From Amphirosellinia nigrospora (Eukaryota; Ascomycota; Sordariomycetes; Xylariales; Xylariaceae): a stretch of 64,000 nt of DNA. Numbering within the stretch: position 1 is the first letter of the stretch; the number at the start of each line of letters is the position of its first letter. Under the pieces are notes generated by a model, which was not told where the DNA came from, searched no databases, and worked only from the letters and a program-made list of their open reading frames with translations. Of the stretch, positions 38,846-53,711 are shown in pieces. Both the position numbers and the translations under genes were made by a program. The stretch spans positions 8,715,569 to 8,779,568 of the forward strand of contig SCHM01000002.1 in assembly GCA_004123355.1 (NCBI GenBank). The letters are read 5' to 3'.

Positions 38846-41600
38846 CGAAAACCCAGCTGATTCTTTTCTCGTTATGCGATTAATATTTAGGAAACCAGGC
38901 TGTTATAGACAGGTAGTTTTCCAAGTTACCTAACACTCAACAATGTTCTGTTCGAAAAAGGGTTGTAACCTCTGGCTTTGAAGGGACAAGCGTCTAGTGT
39001 TAGTGCCGGCAGTGTTGTTATAGGACGTGGAAAAGGCAAAACCGCAATGCTAATATTGACAATGCCGAGCCTTCCGTTGTTTCTGGCGAGAAGACGATAC
39101 AGGAGGACTTGACGTTGTTTTGTAAAGCGTCAAGGATGACGAGATTGCTTCGCCACAGGGCTTGCCAATGCTTCGTCTTGAAGTAGCGGGATCCTTCATG
39201 GTAGCGCATTTTTGTCTTGTGGGCTTAGCAGTATATGCGAAAACAATATGATGATGCGAAACTCTTTGGAAATGAGCAAAAGAAGGAGTAGATAACTAAC
39301 TAGCGCTATATACTACATACTAAAAAGCATTCATACAGCTGCTCTCGCCAAGGCGTCTCCTGGGCCGCCTGGATGGTCTATGAATAATGGCCGATGCGGA
39401 ATTCATAGTCTTATTGACGAATTGATTGGAGTAGCCGGCGATGTAGTGTAGTTGTGTCGGCTTTTCAATATTTGCTCGGGCGGATAAAAGGTCTTAGTTA
39501 CGACCTCATTACCCAACAGGAACTCTGCAATCACGTACATGCGTACGTATGTACATTACTGGGTAGGTAGGACTTTATACTAGCGCGTAGGTTAAGCTGC
39601 TGTTTATAAATTTACTTATGCTGCTCTAGAGATTATAGTAGTATTCGATATTGAATTCAAACAGCTATACATACTATGGAGTATCGCCGGCGTTAAGCGA
39701 GACCGTAGGATACGATTGATTCTTGATAAGGGTGACGGTTAGCGACAACTAATCTGTGGGATGCCTCATACACTTCCCATGCCACCACCGCAGGCTGCCT
39801 ATATCCCTGGCTAAAAACATGGACAATCAACTCGCCAGGTTTCGTGGGCCTTATACTAAACTATAGCCCCAAACTATCAGACTCAAGCGGGAGCCTGGCG
39901 TGAGCTAAGTCTTATAAGAGTAAGCCCTTCCCACCGATTCTGCGGGCTGGTAAATGCCTCTTCTATGTCTTATATTTATTGTTATTCGTACATGGAAGCC
40001 GCACAAGAAGGCAGTCCGGTGTCGATTTCATCTCACACGGCCGCCTTCCTTATCGCGAGCCGCCTCAATCATGACAGCGTTGTCGATAGCGGTACAATGG
40101 TACTATAAAGGAAACCACGATGGTTTGTGAGGCGATTACTTGGCTTCAAGTAATCATGGAGCCTAGTTGCTTATGTTCCTCAAAACTAAGAGGGCGTGGA
40201 CATCCACCGCAATGATCTTACTTAAGATTAACGAGACATTAACCCACAATCGTTGTTTCAATCCCCTGGTACTTTACTTCGCCATTGCGGCTCAAATACA
40301 GATTTGGGGCGGGGAAGAGGAAGGGTAGTTTCGAACTACGTACCAATGCTACTTCATCAATGAGCTAAGCTGGGACGCCCAAGGCAAAACCCAATTCTGC
40401 ATTTTCGGTATCCTCCGATCTTATCTCATTGTTTCGTCCAAGGCTACTGCTCGCCCTATGATTTGTTGTCGGTGAAATATGTGCAAGTCATCTCATGGAT
40501 CCCCTTTCGAAATTGGCCCTGCACAGCCATTATTAACACTTGCGCATGACTTTAAGCCGCTTAGCTAAGATGTGACTAGGAGATAGCTCACAGATAGTCT
40601 AACTCGAGGCAAGATGGGTGATAGGGTGGCCTACGGGGTTTGGCCAACAAACTTCACCCTATTCCCACTCGGGGAATATCACAGCGTCACATCTCGGGTT
40701 TATTTTGTTTATTGTTATTAGGTCGTCCGGCGACGTTTGGTGAGCGTCCATCGCGACGCATTGCGCCCGAACCTCTACTATGTACAAACTCCGCTCATCC
40801 ATCTTCAACATCCGCTGTAACCCATCGCTGACTATTCCTGCGTCTCGAATTCAGTCACCGAATCTTCTTCCCTCTTCCGTGATGGCGAAGCGATTCGGCG
40901 TAAGAAGGCCAGTAAATACCATGCGGCCTGTTGCGAAATGGCTTCGCAGGGCCAGAACCGGGGCCTCATTTGTCAATGGTCATTTGCCAACCGAAAAGGC
41001 ATTGCCCAGACCGCTATTTAGCATGCCACGGCAGTGCTACAACTCCTGGACCACGGAAAATGCCATCGTGCATACAAGTCTAAGCAATGTTTTTAGGGAA
41101 AAGGTATCCATACGGACCACCACCCTACATGGCAACAGCTTGGTGTACCAAGATGGTTGGAAAACTGACCTAGCCGACCACTTTGTGTTAAATCCTCATA
41201 ACTCTAGAAGTTCTCAAACGATCGTTTTCTCCCTATAAATACCACGCTCCCAGCATGCTTTCCGTCGAAACTGCAAACCACGACCCATCGGATATAAGTC
41301 GAAACGAACTCACAAATTCAACAAAACTCTTCACAGCATGGCCGGCGAGATATACTACTGCGTAAGATAACTCATCACTTACAAGCTTGTGGATTACTAA
41401 CTTACGAGCAGTGTGGGTGTGGCCATGGGCCCTGGAATTTGAAGCTTGATACACATTGTGCCAACTGTTATCATCAACGATGCAGCAGCTGTGCTGGTGG
41501 AACAGCAAAATAACCCCCACGCCAGGAGAGTAGGTCGATTTTAGGAGCATTTTTGAATGAGAATTAGATTCTGACATATTGAATAGGCGCTCCAATAGTT
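38846..41600. other. No recognised gene
   Basis: Normal composition resumes sharply. The longest open frames are 152 codons (40780-41238, plus) and 120 codons (41233-41595, minus), which meet tail to tail. Neither has a motif I know, and both may be chance or the debris of old genes. A frame of 63 codons at 39018-39209 (minus) is also unrecognised. No repeat or RNA gene could be supported. Confidence 0.5.
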
Positions 41601-44600
41601 TAGCCGTTGCCTTTTATTAGGCGAGCCAGTATCAACATCCCACCTTGGATTTGGATGTTATAAGCCCTGCGCGTTGGCAGCCCCTTCGCTCTTCGGGGAC
41701 AGGATGACCCCAATCGCAGATCTGAGTACATTATCTGGCCTCCATTATCATATTTTGGCTCTGCTGCTGGGCCTCTCTTGCCGCTTATACTGAAGCCGCA
41801 CGTGTGACGATCAGTGGCAACTCGATTACCAATTCCACAGAATATAGCACGATGCGTGGCCATTTTTTATTTTCATCTTTGGGACGTGGGAATTAGAGAA
41901 CACATGGGGCGGCAACGCATTATGAGCTTGATTTATGTTGGTTGCTCTAAAATAGCACTCACTGTTAGCCATTTCATTATAGGGATTCCTTTTCCTCTGA
42001 GGCCTATCGGCCCACAAAAGTGGAAGATAAACTTGATATTTCCTATACTTCTATAGTAAATACCAACATCAAATTACTAGACCCCAAATATACTCTTACA
42101 AAAAGGTATCTTAGGATTATTTGATCAATATTGCCTCTTATATAACCGATCTAGGCCTAAATTTAATCTTTTCTACTCGTTACTATACCTTTTTCGACGA
42201 AATGAACAGAGTAATAATTTTTCAATGGCAATTACACATTAGAGACAGTGAAGCGGAAGCTAACACCATGTGTCTGGCCACAAAGTCAAAGAGTAATTGA
42301 TGATATAGAGCTTTAGAATTGATACAAAGCTACCATATTTCTAAATTCTCACATGAAATCTACTATGGCGTGTCCGCTTGTGTCACGAGGCAAAGTGCAC
42401 GATGAAGACGAAGGAACTATCTGTATATAGCAAAATTACATGCACAGAGGCGGGTTTTAGAGACTTTCGCGCAATAACAAGTATAGTTGACCTGCTGCGC
42501 ACCTCACAGGGTCCGTGACAGCTTGCGATAGAGAATTACAGATCACGGATATCATTATAGTACCACATTTTATTCCAGACCTTTGGCTAGCGGGACAGTA
42601 ATAACCTGTCTCAAATAAGGCAACCCAGGTGTGTGAATACCGAGATGCTTGGTCATCTAATGCATACTAGCGTCAACGGCGCCTCAATACCGCTAGGTTC
42701 CGAGGAACATTTCCATTTGGATGTCTGCCCCCATCTCACTACTGCGGAGTACTCCGAAAGAGAGGCTATTCGGTGTGTGCTGCAACTGCGCCTCAGTTAT
42801 TTGGCTGTGCGATCTGGAACCTGCGCACCTGTGGCAGAGCACCTCCACGACCCACATGCAAACTCAAAAATATTATAACAAAAAGGAAATTAAAAATTGA
42901 ACAATTAAGAAGATTAAAGTTCAATAAATTCGGAGAGTTGAAGTCTCATGGGAGATGCTAATAGGCTTTTGGAGTTTGGGTTTTTTGACCTTTGATGACC
43001 GAAAAAAACCGGCACAGCCTCAATCATGTCGCCCAGCAGAAAAATCTTCGCCGGGCAATTTGCCCCCTGGGATTAAACCTGTCATGCCTTTGCACAGGGT
43101 ATCGAATGGAAAGCCAGTATGGCTTCGAAGTTTTGCTAAAACTCGGCCGTGTGCAAGTTTTTGACTACGTCAGAGCAGTTAAATGAAGCCACTGATCTAA
43201 TAAATTCACTTTGATGCCTGAATCGGCAGTAGTCTGATGAAATGGCGGTGTGCTGCGGTAGATGGGACATCTTCGTACGCTGACTTGACGATTCACGAGT
43301 ATTGCTACTCCCTATCCAATCAAACTAATTTCGACCGAAATTTTACATATCAAGTGGAGCTTGCCGGTATCAAACATGTCCATTTCAGCCACTTTCCCGG
43401 TTACGATAATTGCGCTGTGGCTATCGTGTAGTTCTGCAGCATGTACTAAGTTATATCGGGGCCAATCGATCATCGAGGCTTGTCAGTTCGACGAACTTCA
43501 CGACGTCAGGAGCTCACTTGCTTGGTATCGCCGGCAATCCAGACTATTGATATCAGGTTAGGACTATCACATGAAGTCTTGCGGCAGTGCTGGAAACTCC
43601 GAGGCCGAGTCAATGTTATGGGTTTTTTGGAACTTGGCCCTTCTTTTGAGGGTATGTCTACCGAGAGGGAAAACTCCACGAGTAACATATATAAAGATGT
43701 GTTCGACGCTTCTTGCCAACGGCTATGCTTCCCAAGAATATCAGTACCCTGGAGAGCTTTAGACCAAACCACAGTTGCCTCGCTCTGTACAAACCATTAT
43801 CAAAAATGCCCAAATACACATACAGGACAGTATACTACTGTGTAACCCCCCCTCCCCCCCCTTCTCAAGATGTCGGACGTCATACTAATAAACCTAGTGC
43901 CATTGCAACGATGGACCATGGAACCCACAGCTGACGGCTCACTGTCAGAGTTGCCAACGTACTCTGTGTGGGAATTGCCGCGTCGAGCAGCAGAAAGTCA
44001 AGGTTTAACTTTCAGGGTAAAACACATGCCCCATCCTAGTCAGGCATGTCGTAGAAAGTACTGATGAAGCCTTAGGATATTACAAGTCCTCTAATCCAGC
44101 AACATTGGAAGATCATTGCTCAGCCAGCTCTTTCTCGAACTTCCCATGAGCTGGCCTCAACACTCTCTCTAGGCCTCTGGACATGGACTTTGACTATAAT
44201 TTTAAGGGTGCCGTTGAACTCTCCATTGTTATTCATTGAGGTTGGAAGTGAGGAGAGGAAGATCGACAGTACATCAAGACGGAGTACAGAACGTCCTTTC
44301 ATGTTGTTGGTTTTATTTCATTGACGTGTGGACCGAAAGACGACGATAGAATTTAGAGCGGTTCATGTCAAATGGACATGGAAATTCCTTTGTTGTTATT
44401 AAGAGTTAAGATGGCGGTTCCTGAGTTTTCTACTAGGCGTGGAAGTCTTCATTTCTTTCACTTTTTTTTAGACATTTCATGTTTCATATATGGCTTCGCA
44501 TAACTATTCACTCATACCAAGATTTCCTTTAGCTCAATACACGCCACTGGTTGGCGATTACCATCTGGATTATGAATGTTGCTCAAGAGCCCACGTATGT

Positions 44601-45220
44601 GATCGAAATGACAACAATGGCCTGGCTAGACAGAGAGATGAGTTAACCGTTCTGAGCAATTCATTGAGCAACACACCACCTTTGTCACGATCCTTGCAGG
44701 GTAGGGTGTAAACATCTGTTGTTGCACAGAGGACCAGTGAAGTCATCTCCGTGGGCTCTACGTGACTATATGGCTATATACGAGGAGTCTCTTTGTCTAA
44801 CCGGTCTCTGATCCCTGTTCCTGGCAACCTTATTCATGCACAGAGCTGGTGCTGACAGAGAAGACTCAGCCGCAAGTTTCGATTGCCTTGATCCCCCTGC
44901 CACGGCTTGGCACTGGCTTACATGTTAGTTGCGTCACATGCATATATACACGTGCACCGCGTGGCAGCCACTCAGAACTTACATTAGGAAACAACACTAG
45001 GCGAGACAATTTTGCCCAACCATAGCAAGGCAGACCAAGACCACTAGAGTCTAGTTTCGGTAATGGATGGTAGCACACTTTTACCGAGAGCGCAACTTTA
45101 TTGGCCCGATATTGTTCACCTATACGCTTGTCGACTTGATAAATTGCACTGTTGCGGATTGTATTCAGAGAATGTTATGTACACCGTCTTTGGCCAACTG
45201 CTATAGCCGTATGATATATG
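41601..45220. other. No recognised gene; probable gene debris
   Basis: Many short frames of 60-120 codons on both strands (for example 43480-43845 plus and 43506-43772 minus) overlap without any consistent codon signal. A C-rich run lies at 43845-43862. I see no intact gene, tRNA or mobile element. Composition suggests old coding DNA that has lost its frames, but no family can be named. Confidence 0.4.
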
Positions 45221-46570
<1,350 letters not shown>

Positions 46571-49120
46571 CTCGGCTTCACAAATATACATGCTGGGAAC
46601 TCGATGTTCGTCGGTCACGCGTATCAGTAGTGCTTTTCCATTCCTTTTGGGCACCCACCTCGCCGTAGCGAGGGATGCTAAGAAAGTCTAACAAAAGAGT
46701 GACTTGGGATACGTTGTAACAACTCTTGAGTTCTATATCAACGAGTACGTGACGAGGAGGGCTAGGATAGGTTAGAAATAGCCATTTTGTTTTCACCTAG
46801 TGAACTGGCAGCCGCGCATCTAAATACGCCCCGCGTTGTTGAGGCGGCACCGCAAGAACGCCGTCGTGGTAGCATACGCATGATATCTTGAAGACTTGAC
46901 GGTAATTATACAACTTCTGTGGCCTTTGGTCTTGTAGATCACTGCCTGTTCATTCTTTCTGATGCATTCTTGTTCCTTCATTCAACCTCAGAAACCTACT
47001 CTCCTTCCTATACGGGCAGCTAGGGTTTTCACGATCGGCCAATTCAAGAGAAGCTCGACTTGGCAGAGATACGTTCCGTTCAATGGTGGCTATGGCGGAT
47101 TCTCGTAGGTTGTGCAAGAATCTTGCCAATAGTGTAGAACTTTTTCTTCTTCTTGTTGGAGTTCCAAAGATAGATGGATGTTTACCTTGTGATTCTGCAA
47201 AGCTGTTCAACCCCAGCCTGAGCGTACCAAGCAGTAATGTCCCATGATATAAGCCCAACATCTCGTTTCGGCTCCGCATCGGTGGTGGCCAGAAGCTAGC
47301 GGTATACTTGCCCAAGTGTATATTTGGGTGGTAGTTTCGGCCTTACTACGTAGGGCGCCTTTCGACAAAGTTGTATTGCTACAAGGCATGATAGCGTGGG
47401 TTTATCGGCTTATGGTTAGATCTTACCTTTCATTTATAATACTTTGTAGCGGGTTTTACAGGTCCCGAAACTTCAAATTGAATCAACCAACCATACCTTA
47501 CCTTACCTTACGCCCAGGCCGATCCTCCAGGGCACTGGTCCTGTAATAATGTGGAGAACTCGTGGCGTCTAAACTTTTTGTTGCTGTGTTAATTACTCCG
47601 TTTCTTCTTCACCATCAAAATTCTCCTGCACCAGAATGAAGTCCAAGGAGATTAATGCGATGAGCTTTCCTCAAACAGGGTTTCGCAGATTTACCAAAAG
47701 TGGATTGGTAATACTAGTACAGCATAATTTAGCCACACATCTAGACCTACCCACCTCCCTTACTAGCCATAGTTGGCCACGAATTTGGATTATGGCTTAC
47801 ATAGTATAAGCATGCTGAAACCTTCACCCCCATCCCGGCTCACCCGAGGCCAAAAAAATCATAGGAGACTCTTCATGGCTTAAAACCAGCAGACCAGTTC
47901 GATTCGACCGAGTTAGTCTGTTTTGCTGGGTAACTGAGAGGCGATAACACCTAGAGTTCCAGCTCCAACATGGCGCGAACGAGCGTCCACTACTGCATCG
48001 CAAATTGAATGGTAAGAACTAGTCTTCCCGCTCAGCGCTAGCTATTTTGTACTGGCAGGAGGTTTCGGGATAGAAGATTCGATAGTTCTGCATTAGGTAT
48101 GCCGGATCAACCACATCAACAGTCAGCTTTCTATAGTATTATGTACGATGTATCCATAGTGACTTTAGTGCGACGGTAACCTGCATCACCCGGGCAAGTC
48201 CCTTGGAGATCCCGATACACTGATACCATACAAATAAATAAATACTTACATACATGGAATGAACCCTAGATTATGGGGCGGCCTTGCAAACAAGGATTCT
48301 GCAAGGATTATCAGGGAGCGAGTGAGTGCACCGCCCTCGCGCACTTGCCTTGCTTTCCCCACCGAACCTAGTGTAGCAAACCACGAAATTCAAAGCGCGT
48401 GTGAAGCGAGTAGATAGGCAGGTCTCTAAAACAAATTGGTATGTGACCTTGCGGCAGGCAGATGGATGGGCAAGACAGGATGAAACTTCAGCTGCGTAAA
48501 TCAGACCTGGTAAATGCTTTGATGACGATGTGCTATCCTTGCATCTGATCTACAATACTACTCTCATCTGTTCACAGAGTATGTATAATGCAACCCCACG
48601 TGCTTCAGTGGCTCCCGCATTTCACCCACGGCACCTAGACTATGTATGTAAAAGACTCCTCACAAGAAAGGTACACTACAATAAACAAGAGAGAATCGAT
48701 CAGGGTTGAGTAAGTGGGTACGCGCCGCGTGCTTTGCAGGTCAGCTTGCCCATTCCGAGATCAGATCCTTACCTTCCTAAGCCGCGAATCCTCCCAGACG
48801 CAGAATACCTATATACAGTATTTGCATACGTCTTGGCGGCCAGCTCGTGCACTAGCTCGACATATCTACCGGGGTGCTTTTCTCTTACACGAGCATACTT
48901 ATACTTATGTAGTCAGCGATGCCCAGCACGGACGGCCCTGTCACAATCCACGCATCCATTACATCAACAATAGGAGTCGCTTGTCCTCGTGTTATTGCTG
49001 CGGTTTGTCTCGTCCTCTTCTTATCTGGGAGGGGCAGAAGTGTGTGCCGGCGACAACACCGAGCAATCGATGGGAACGTCGGCCACTTATTAGAGTAGCC
49101 AGGACCTCAATCGGCTCATC
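46571..49120. other. No recognised gene
   Basis: Short frames only; the largest are 121 codons at 46950-47315 (minus) and 174 codons at 48714-49238 (plus, running into the membrane-protein gene in another frame). Neither is recognised. A small CCTTA tandem repeat occurs at 47494-47508. AG-rich and TC-rich stretches upstream of 49121 may hold the promoter of the next gene, but no specific site can be named. Confidence 0.45.
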
Positions 49121-50585
49121 ATGTCCGCTGCCGCCCCCCACTGAGACACCGTTACCACGTCCACCGCCGGGGCCGTCGTACGTGACGTTGTACCAGTTGA
49201 GCTGGCATTCAGGTTTTTTGTCGCGAGTGTTGTCATAGCCTTTCTCGTGTTAATTACCCTTGTGTTGCGTGTACTTTCGCGTTTTTACATTGCATTAAAA
49301 CTCGGCTGGGACGATGTGCTCGTTTTCATTGCTTCCATTTTCGCCTTTGGCCAGACGGTTCTGTTTGCACTCTGTGCGTACTACCACTCCTTCGCTTTGG
49401 CTAAGGCGTCATGAAATTTCATTCTAACCCAATATCTAAAGTGGTATTTGGCGGTTTAGGTCATCACGCCGACACCGTACCCGCACCTAATCAGTTTTCA
49501 ATACCAAAGGTAATAACTCACCCCTCTGCCCGATGGCAAACTGCATTCGTTGACACTTACTGCATCGCTAGGTTCTCTTTAGCTTCGAGCTGTTTCACAT
49601 CATCAGCCTAAACCTTGGCAAATTGAGCGCACTCTTTTTCTATTTGAAACTATTCAACAACAAATCCGTTGCCCGCATCACGAAATGGTGCATACTCGCC
49701 GTGTCTCTTGGCACGACCGGCTTGATTCTATGGCAATTTCTTTTCTGCCACCCACTCTACAAAATGTGGGAATGGGATGGACTTGAGAATTGTGGTGATC
49801 GTGTACGTGGACGTCTCCATTACTATTCAATCATCTACGAATCTGGGTCTATTCAACTATATTCGTGTTTCAGCCCATGCTAACACCTACTTTGTAGAAA
49901 CCTCTATATGTCACTGTGTGCGTTTGGTCCATCTTCACCGATCTGCTGGTGTTGGTGGTACCCCTACCCATCATTTGGAAACTGAAAATGGAACGAACTC
50001 AAAAGATGAGGCTCTCCTGGCTGTTTGCAGCAGGTCTGAGGTAAATTCATGCCATGAGTATACTCCATTACTATATACCTGAATCACTAACGCGCTCTGT
50101 GAACGATAGTGTTACCACAACATCCATCGTTCGTTTGGCCTACATAGTCACCATCAATTACCACCACGACTTCTCATTCCACAGCGTCCCCTCTACCTTC
50201 TTGGCATTGATAGAGCCACCCGAAACGATATTCTGTGTCTGCCTTCCGATGCTATACTCATTTTTCGCTCGAGTATGGCCTAGTAAAATAGCCGCAATGC
50301 CTCTACCCGCACGTTGCTACCCATTCACGCACCTACGGCTCAAGCTTTGCACGCCGTGTTGATACGCAAAAACGCAACTTTACGCCGCTTGAAACGACCC
50401 TTCCAGACCCGTTCGAACTAAACGAGATGCATGGCTCCCAGCGGCAGGTGATGTATCGACAGATAGAAAACATTAGGGCAAACCGGGCGTTAGGTTCGAG
50501 GACGAAAAGCATAGATCGGGATGCCGAGTCGAGCAGCGGGTCGGATGCCGCATTAGTTAGAGACCATGACAAATGGCAATCATGA
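49121..50585 (+). CDS. SAT4/rhodopsin-like integral membrane protein
   Basis: A fungal seven-helix membrane family of unknown substrate (rhodopsin/SAT4 type, PTH11-like in layout), plasma membrane by inference. Proposed exons: 49121-49373, 49442-49509, 49572-49802, 49898-50040 and 50110-50585, all with good donors and acceptors. Family marks: VLRVLSRF...LGWDD after the first helix, ELFHIISLNLGKLSALFFYL, WQFLFCHPLYKMW, then TDLLVLVVPLPIIWKLKM, and IEPPETIFCVCLP in the last helix. The C-terminal tail is polar and Ser/Arg-rich. The frame with ATG at 49121 hits a TGA at 49142 beside a C run, and the tail near 50330 also needs a frame change, so there are probably two frame breaks. Helices and splice sites are otherwise well kept. 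It may be a recently lost gene or may carry sequence errors. Confidence 0.7.
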
Positions 50586-52027
50586 GATCGGTGGCATTAT
50601 GGTCTCAAAGGACTTCACGGTCTCGGTGACACGCGAATGAGCGGTGTATACTGTGTTGCGTATGGGAGATCTGCGGTGAACGCAAATCGTATCCCGGCCT
50701 GGCTTGATCCGAGTTCAACCTTATAATGTATATTACGAGAGAAGGGGCATTTGGCATAAGGCCCTACGACATGAGATACCCCCAAAATCAACTAGCCTTA
50801 AACACTTCTAAGGCAGGCGGACAAAACTTGTCGCTAGTCCCCGTGCTATACAGCGGTTACTTCATAGTCGTTCCAGGTAAACTAAACAATTGACTGAAGA
50901 GCCTTGCTTGATGTGACTGAAGTTGAAATCTTTCTGTATTGTTAACATTGTCGGCTATTTTCGACTAACCTTCAAAATCTACTTTGACAGCTCACGAATA
51001 ACTTCAAAGACCTTTTCTCTGGGAAATCTGCTTGGGGGTCGGCAGGCGGGCCCGGCTATAAGCACGACGCATCTTCGTTTCTATTAATTAGGTACTATAC
51101 CAAAACTTGCTATACTTGATAAATAGTTGAACGACTATTCGTAGAATTTATGATGTTAAAAACAAGTTTAAACGTTTAAATTTCGATAGACGGTTAATTA
51201 ACTATCGATTAATAGATAATTGATCGTTGTTTTTATGTTCGAAGTCTCGTAGTTATTTGAAAGAACAAATACGTGACGGACTACTCCGTATACAGCTAAC
51301 ATTTACTGGACTGGTCGGGGGGTGGTAAGGTACTATGTAATTCCGATCAGGATCGGAGCGATAGCTAACTAGGAATTGCATGGTAGAAAATAACAACGCA
51401 TTTGAAAACGCTTACATCCAGACAGCGATGCTTGGACAGACAAGAGCCTTCTCTCTCTCTAGAATTGCGATTTAAATTTTCCAGAATTGGCTATTCATGA
51501 TATTTGAAGGGTCTGTTCATGTATAGTTACGTTACTAAAAATTTATAATGTAGGTCGCCCCCTCTGAGCTTGATTCGTCGGCGTCTACCCCGCCATTTAG
51601 ATCTGTTTTTAGCCTCCTGTCTCTGTCTCCCCGAAGGCGAGTGGGAATTACCTAGTCAATCGAAAAGCGGTCTTGCAAACACCACAATGCTATAACCTCG
51701 ACACCGGCAAGTCCAGTTCGGGGCAATCTTCCCCACGTCGCTGGAGAACTTTAACCCCTGAACTACACGAGCAATTGCCGTGTTTGAGGAGGAAGGTATC
51801 TTAGCGCAACTATCTTGATGACTGAGGATTACATAAATAGTAGCGTAGGCAGAGCCATCTTAAGAATGCTCTGTAATCTCCCCAGGATTTAGGTTGTCCG
51901 ATTCCATTAGATAGATAAAACTAGACCGGTCGCATTGCTACTTACCCATCTCCTCACCGTGCTTCTTTGCCTGCTCGCATCTACCCCAACCCACACGTCG
52001 TACCACAGTCACATCACCGAGTTCAAC
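50586..52027. other. Intergenic, no recognised gene
   Basis: No open frame of note. A palindrome-rich AT patch at 51190-51235 (TTAATTAACTATCGATTAAT) and a CT run at 51448-51461 are the only visible structures. The upstream promoter of the dioxygenase should lie at the right end. Confidence 0.5.
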
Positions 52028-53185
52028 ATGGCTGCTCCAACCAAGGTGCCGATACCAGCTCTGCTGGACTTGACAATCGACAACATAACACCGAACACGG
52101 TCAAGATTAACTCGCAGAGCGGTGACCGGCGGTTGACGTATTTGATGGAACGCTTGGTCACACATCTTACACACTTCACGACTTTGCTAGAGAAACCCGC
52201 ATCAGCACCGAGGAATGGATGGCAGGGCTCAACTTCCTGGTGCAGTGTGGTCAGATCAGTAGCGACGTTCGCCACGTGAGTCTAGTACAATACACTCTTA
52301 GTTGTCACGAGATGGTCAAGATATGCACGATGGACACCGACTGATGCGGTCGCCCAACCAGGAATTTATTCTACTATCCGACGTCCTAGGTCTTTCTCTC
52401 CTCGTCGATGGCATCAACCATCCGAAACCACCCGACACGACCGAAGGTTCAGTTTTGGGGCCATTCCACACGCACGATGCACCAGTACTTGGCCATGGCG
52501 CCAATATGTCCTCGGATCCTAAGGGGAACCGCTACTATGCATATGCACGGTAAAGGATACAAGCGGGAAGCCGGTTGAGGGCGCCAAGATCGATATATGG
52601 GAGACCGATAGCACAGGACATTATGATGTTCAGCACTCGGATCGAAACGAACCCACTGAGCGATGCGTCATGGCGAGCGACGCGAACGGAGACTTTTGGT
52701 TCCAGTGTATCTTGCCTGTCAGCTATCCCATTCCGCATGACGGGCCGGTTGGAAAGCTTCTGGGAAAATTGAACAGGCACCCCTGGCGGCCGGCGCATTT
52801 GCACTTTATGTTCGAGAAGGAGGGTTGGGATCATTTGATCACGTGAGTTCTCCGCCTGGTTGTTGTAGGTTTCGGTCTATTATGGCGCGTTTACGCTGAT
52901 GTTGACGGAAACAGGTCGTTGTATATGCGCGGTGATCCCTACGAGACATCAGATGCCGTTTTTGGGGTCAAGAAGAGTTTAATCGTAGAGCCGCAGCGAA
53001 TAGACGGCGCCACGGCCAAGCAATATGGGGTCTCGGAGGGCAGCTGGGTCCTAAAGCATAACTTTGTATTGACGACTGAAAAGGAGACGGCGGATCTGAG
53101 GGATCAGCTTGCTCTTGAATCTCTTGAAAAACAGGGACTGAACCTTAGGCTCGTCGACCATCTACCGGTCCCAGACCTGGACTGA
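52028..53185 (+). CDS. Intradiol ring-cleavage dioxygenase (catechol or hydroxyquinol type), frame-broken
   Basis: Non-haem Fe(III) enzyme that opens catechol-type rings in aromatic degradation, cytosolic. Introns at 52276-52361 and 52843-52914. N-terminal dimerisation domain: ETRISTEEWMAGLNFL and EFILLSDVLGLSLLVD; then the signature EGSVLGPFH, KIDIWETDSTGHYDVQ (first Fe-binding Tyr), PVSYPIPHDGPVG (second Tyr) and RPAHLHF (the two His). All four iron ligands are present. The C-terminus RGDPYETSDAVFGVKKSL fits the fungal family. Two frame breaks interrupt an otherwise excellent match: a short insertion near 52160-52170 before HDFARETR, and a missing base in the G run near 52525. A 1,2-dioxygenase acting on hydroxyquinol or catechol is likely; the exact substrate cannot be told. 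Confidence 0.85.
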
Positions 53186-53711
53186 TATTTTCGGCTGGGG
53201 AGTTCGAAAAATAAGTGCTTTGGAGGGTGGGCAAGAATGAGATGCATGTCTATGTAAGATTCGTGGGCAAGACTTACACATTGCTACTACACCAGGATCG
53301 GCAGCCCACAACCCCTGCTCGTGTGACCGAGGAGTTTAAACTGCATCACTCTTTCAGTCAGATGAAGTCCGTGCACAATATTCAAATAAAGTAGAACATA
53401 ATATGCTGTGTGGTGGGTAAGGATATCGAGACTTCTTGTAACGGTGAACAACGGGTTTGTAGCGACTCGGCGCTCTCTTGGTGGGAGAGTAAATATGACT
53501 GGTTGTCGATTGGATGAGGTAGACGGCAAATATATGTTCGTATTACGCTACTGTGGCGCAATCCCTAGCCTGTGCTTAAGGGGCAGAGGTACGAAGGCGA
53601 TCTGCACGTAGGATGATAATGTTCGTGATACAGAACTCTCGCTCGATGTACGGCGACGGACTGATCGTATTCTAGTAGCCCATAGACACATATCCTAAAA
53701 AACCGGCCTCA
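53186..53711. other. Convergent intergenic region
   Basis: Lies between the 3' ends of the dioxygenase (plus) and the CCDC97-like gene (minus). Short frames only; no terminator or RNA gene can be supported. Confidence 0.5.

Noticed and set aside
1-38846. Telomere, centromere or CRISPR array as an explanation of the AT-rich block
   Set aside because: No telomeric TTAGGG array or spaced repeats are seen. The block is fully explained by nested elements, although I cannot exclude that it lies in a larger centromeric or subtelomeric region.
40321-40380. tRNA-like sequence on the minus strand (AGTTCGAAACT B-box-like, TTAGCTCATTGATG A-box-like)
   Set aside because: The A-to-B distance is about 14 bases too short for a tRNA and the acceptor arms do not pair; at best a degraded fragment.
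48714-49238. 174-codon frame upstream of the membrane-protein gene
   Set aside because: No family resemblance, and it runs into the SAT4-like exon in a different frame.
51720-51790. Minus-strand tRNA-like stretch with TAGTTCAGGGGTTA and a possible anticodon stem
   Set aside because: No T-arm with a TTCGA loop follows and no closing acceptor stem is present.
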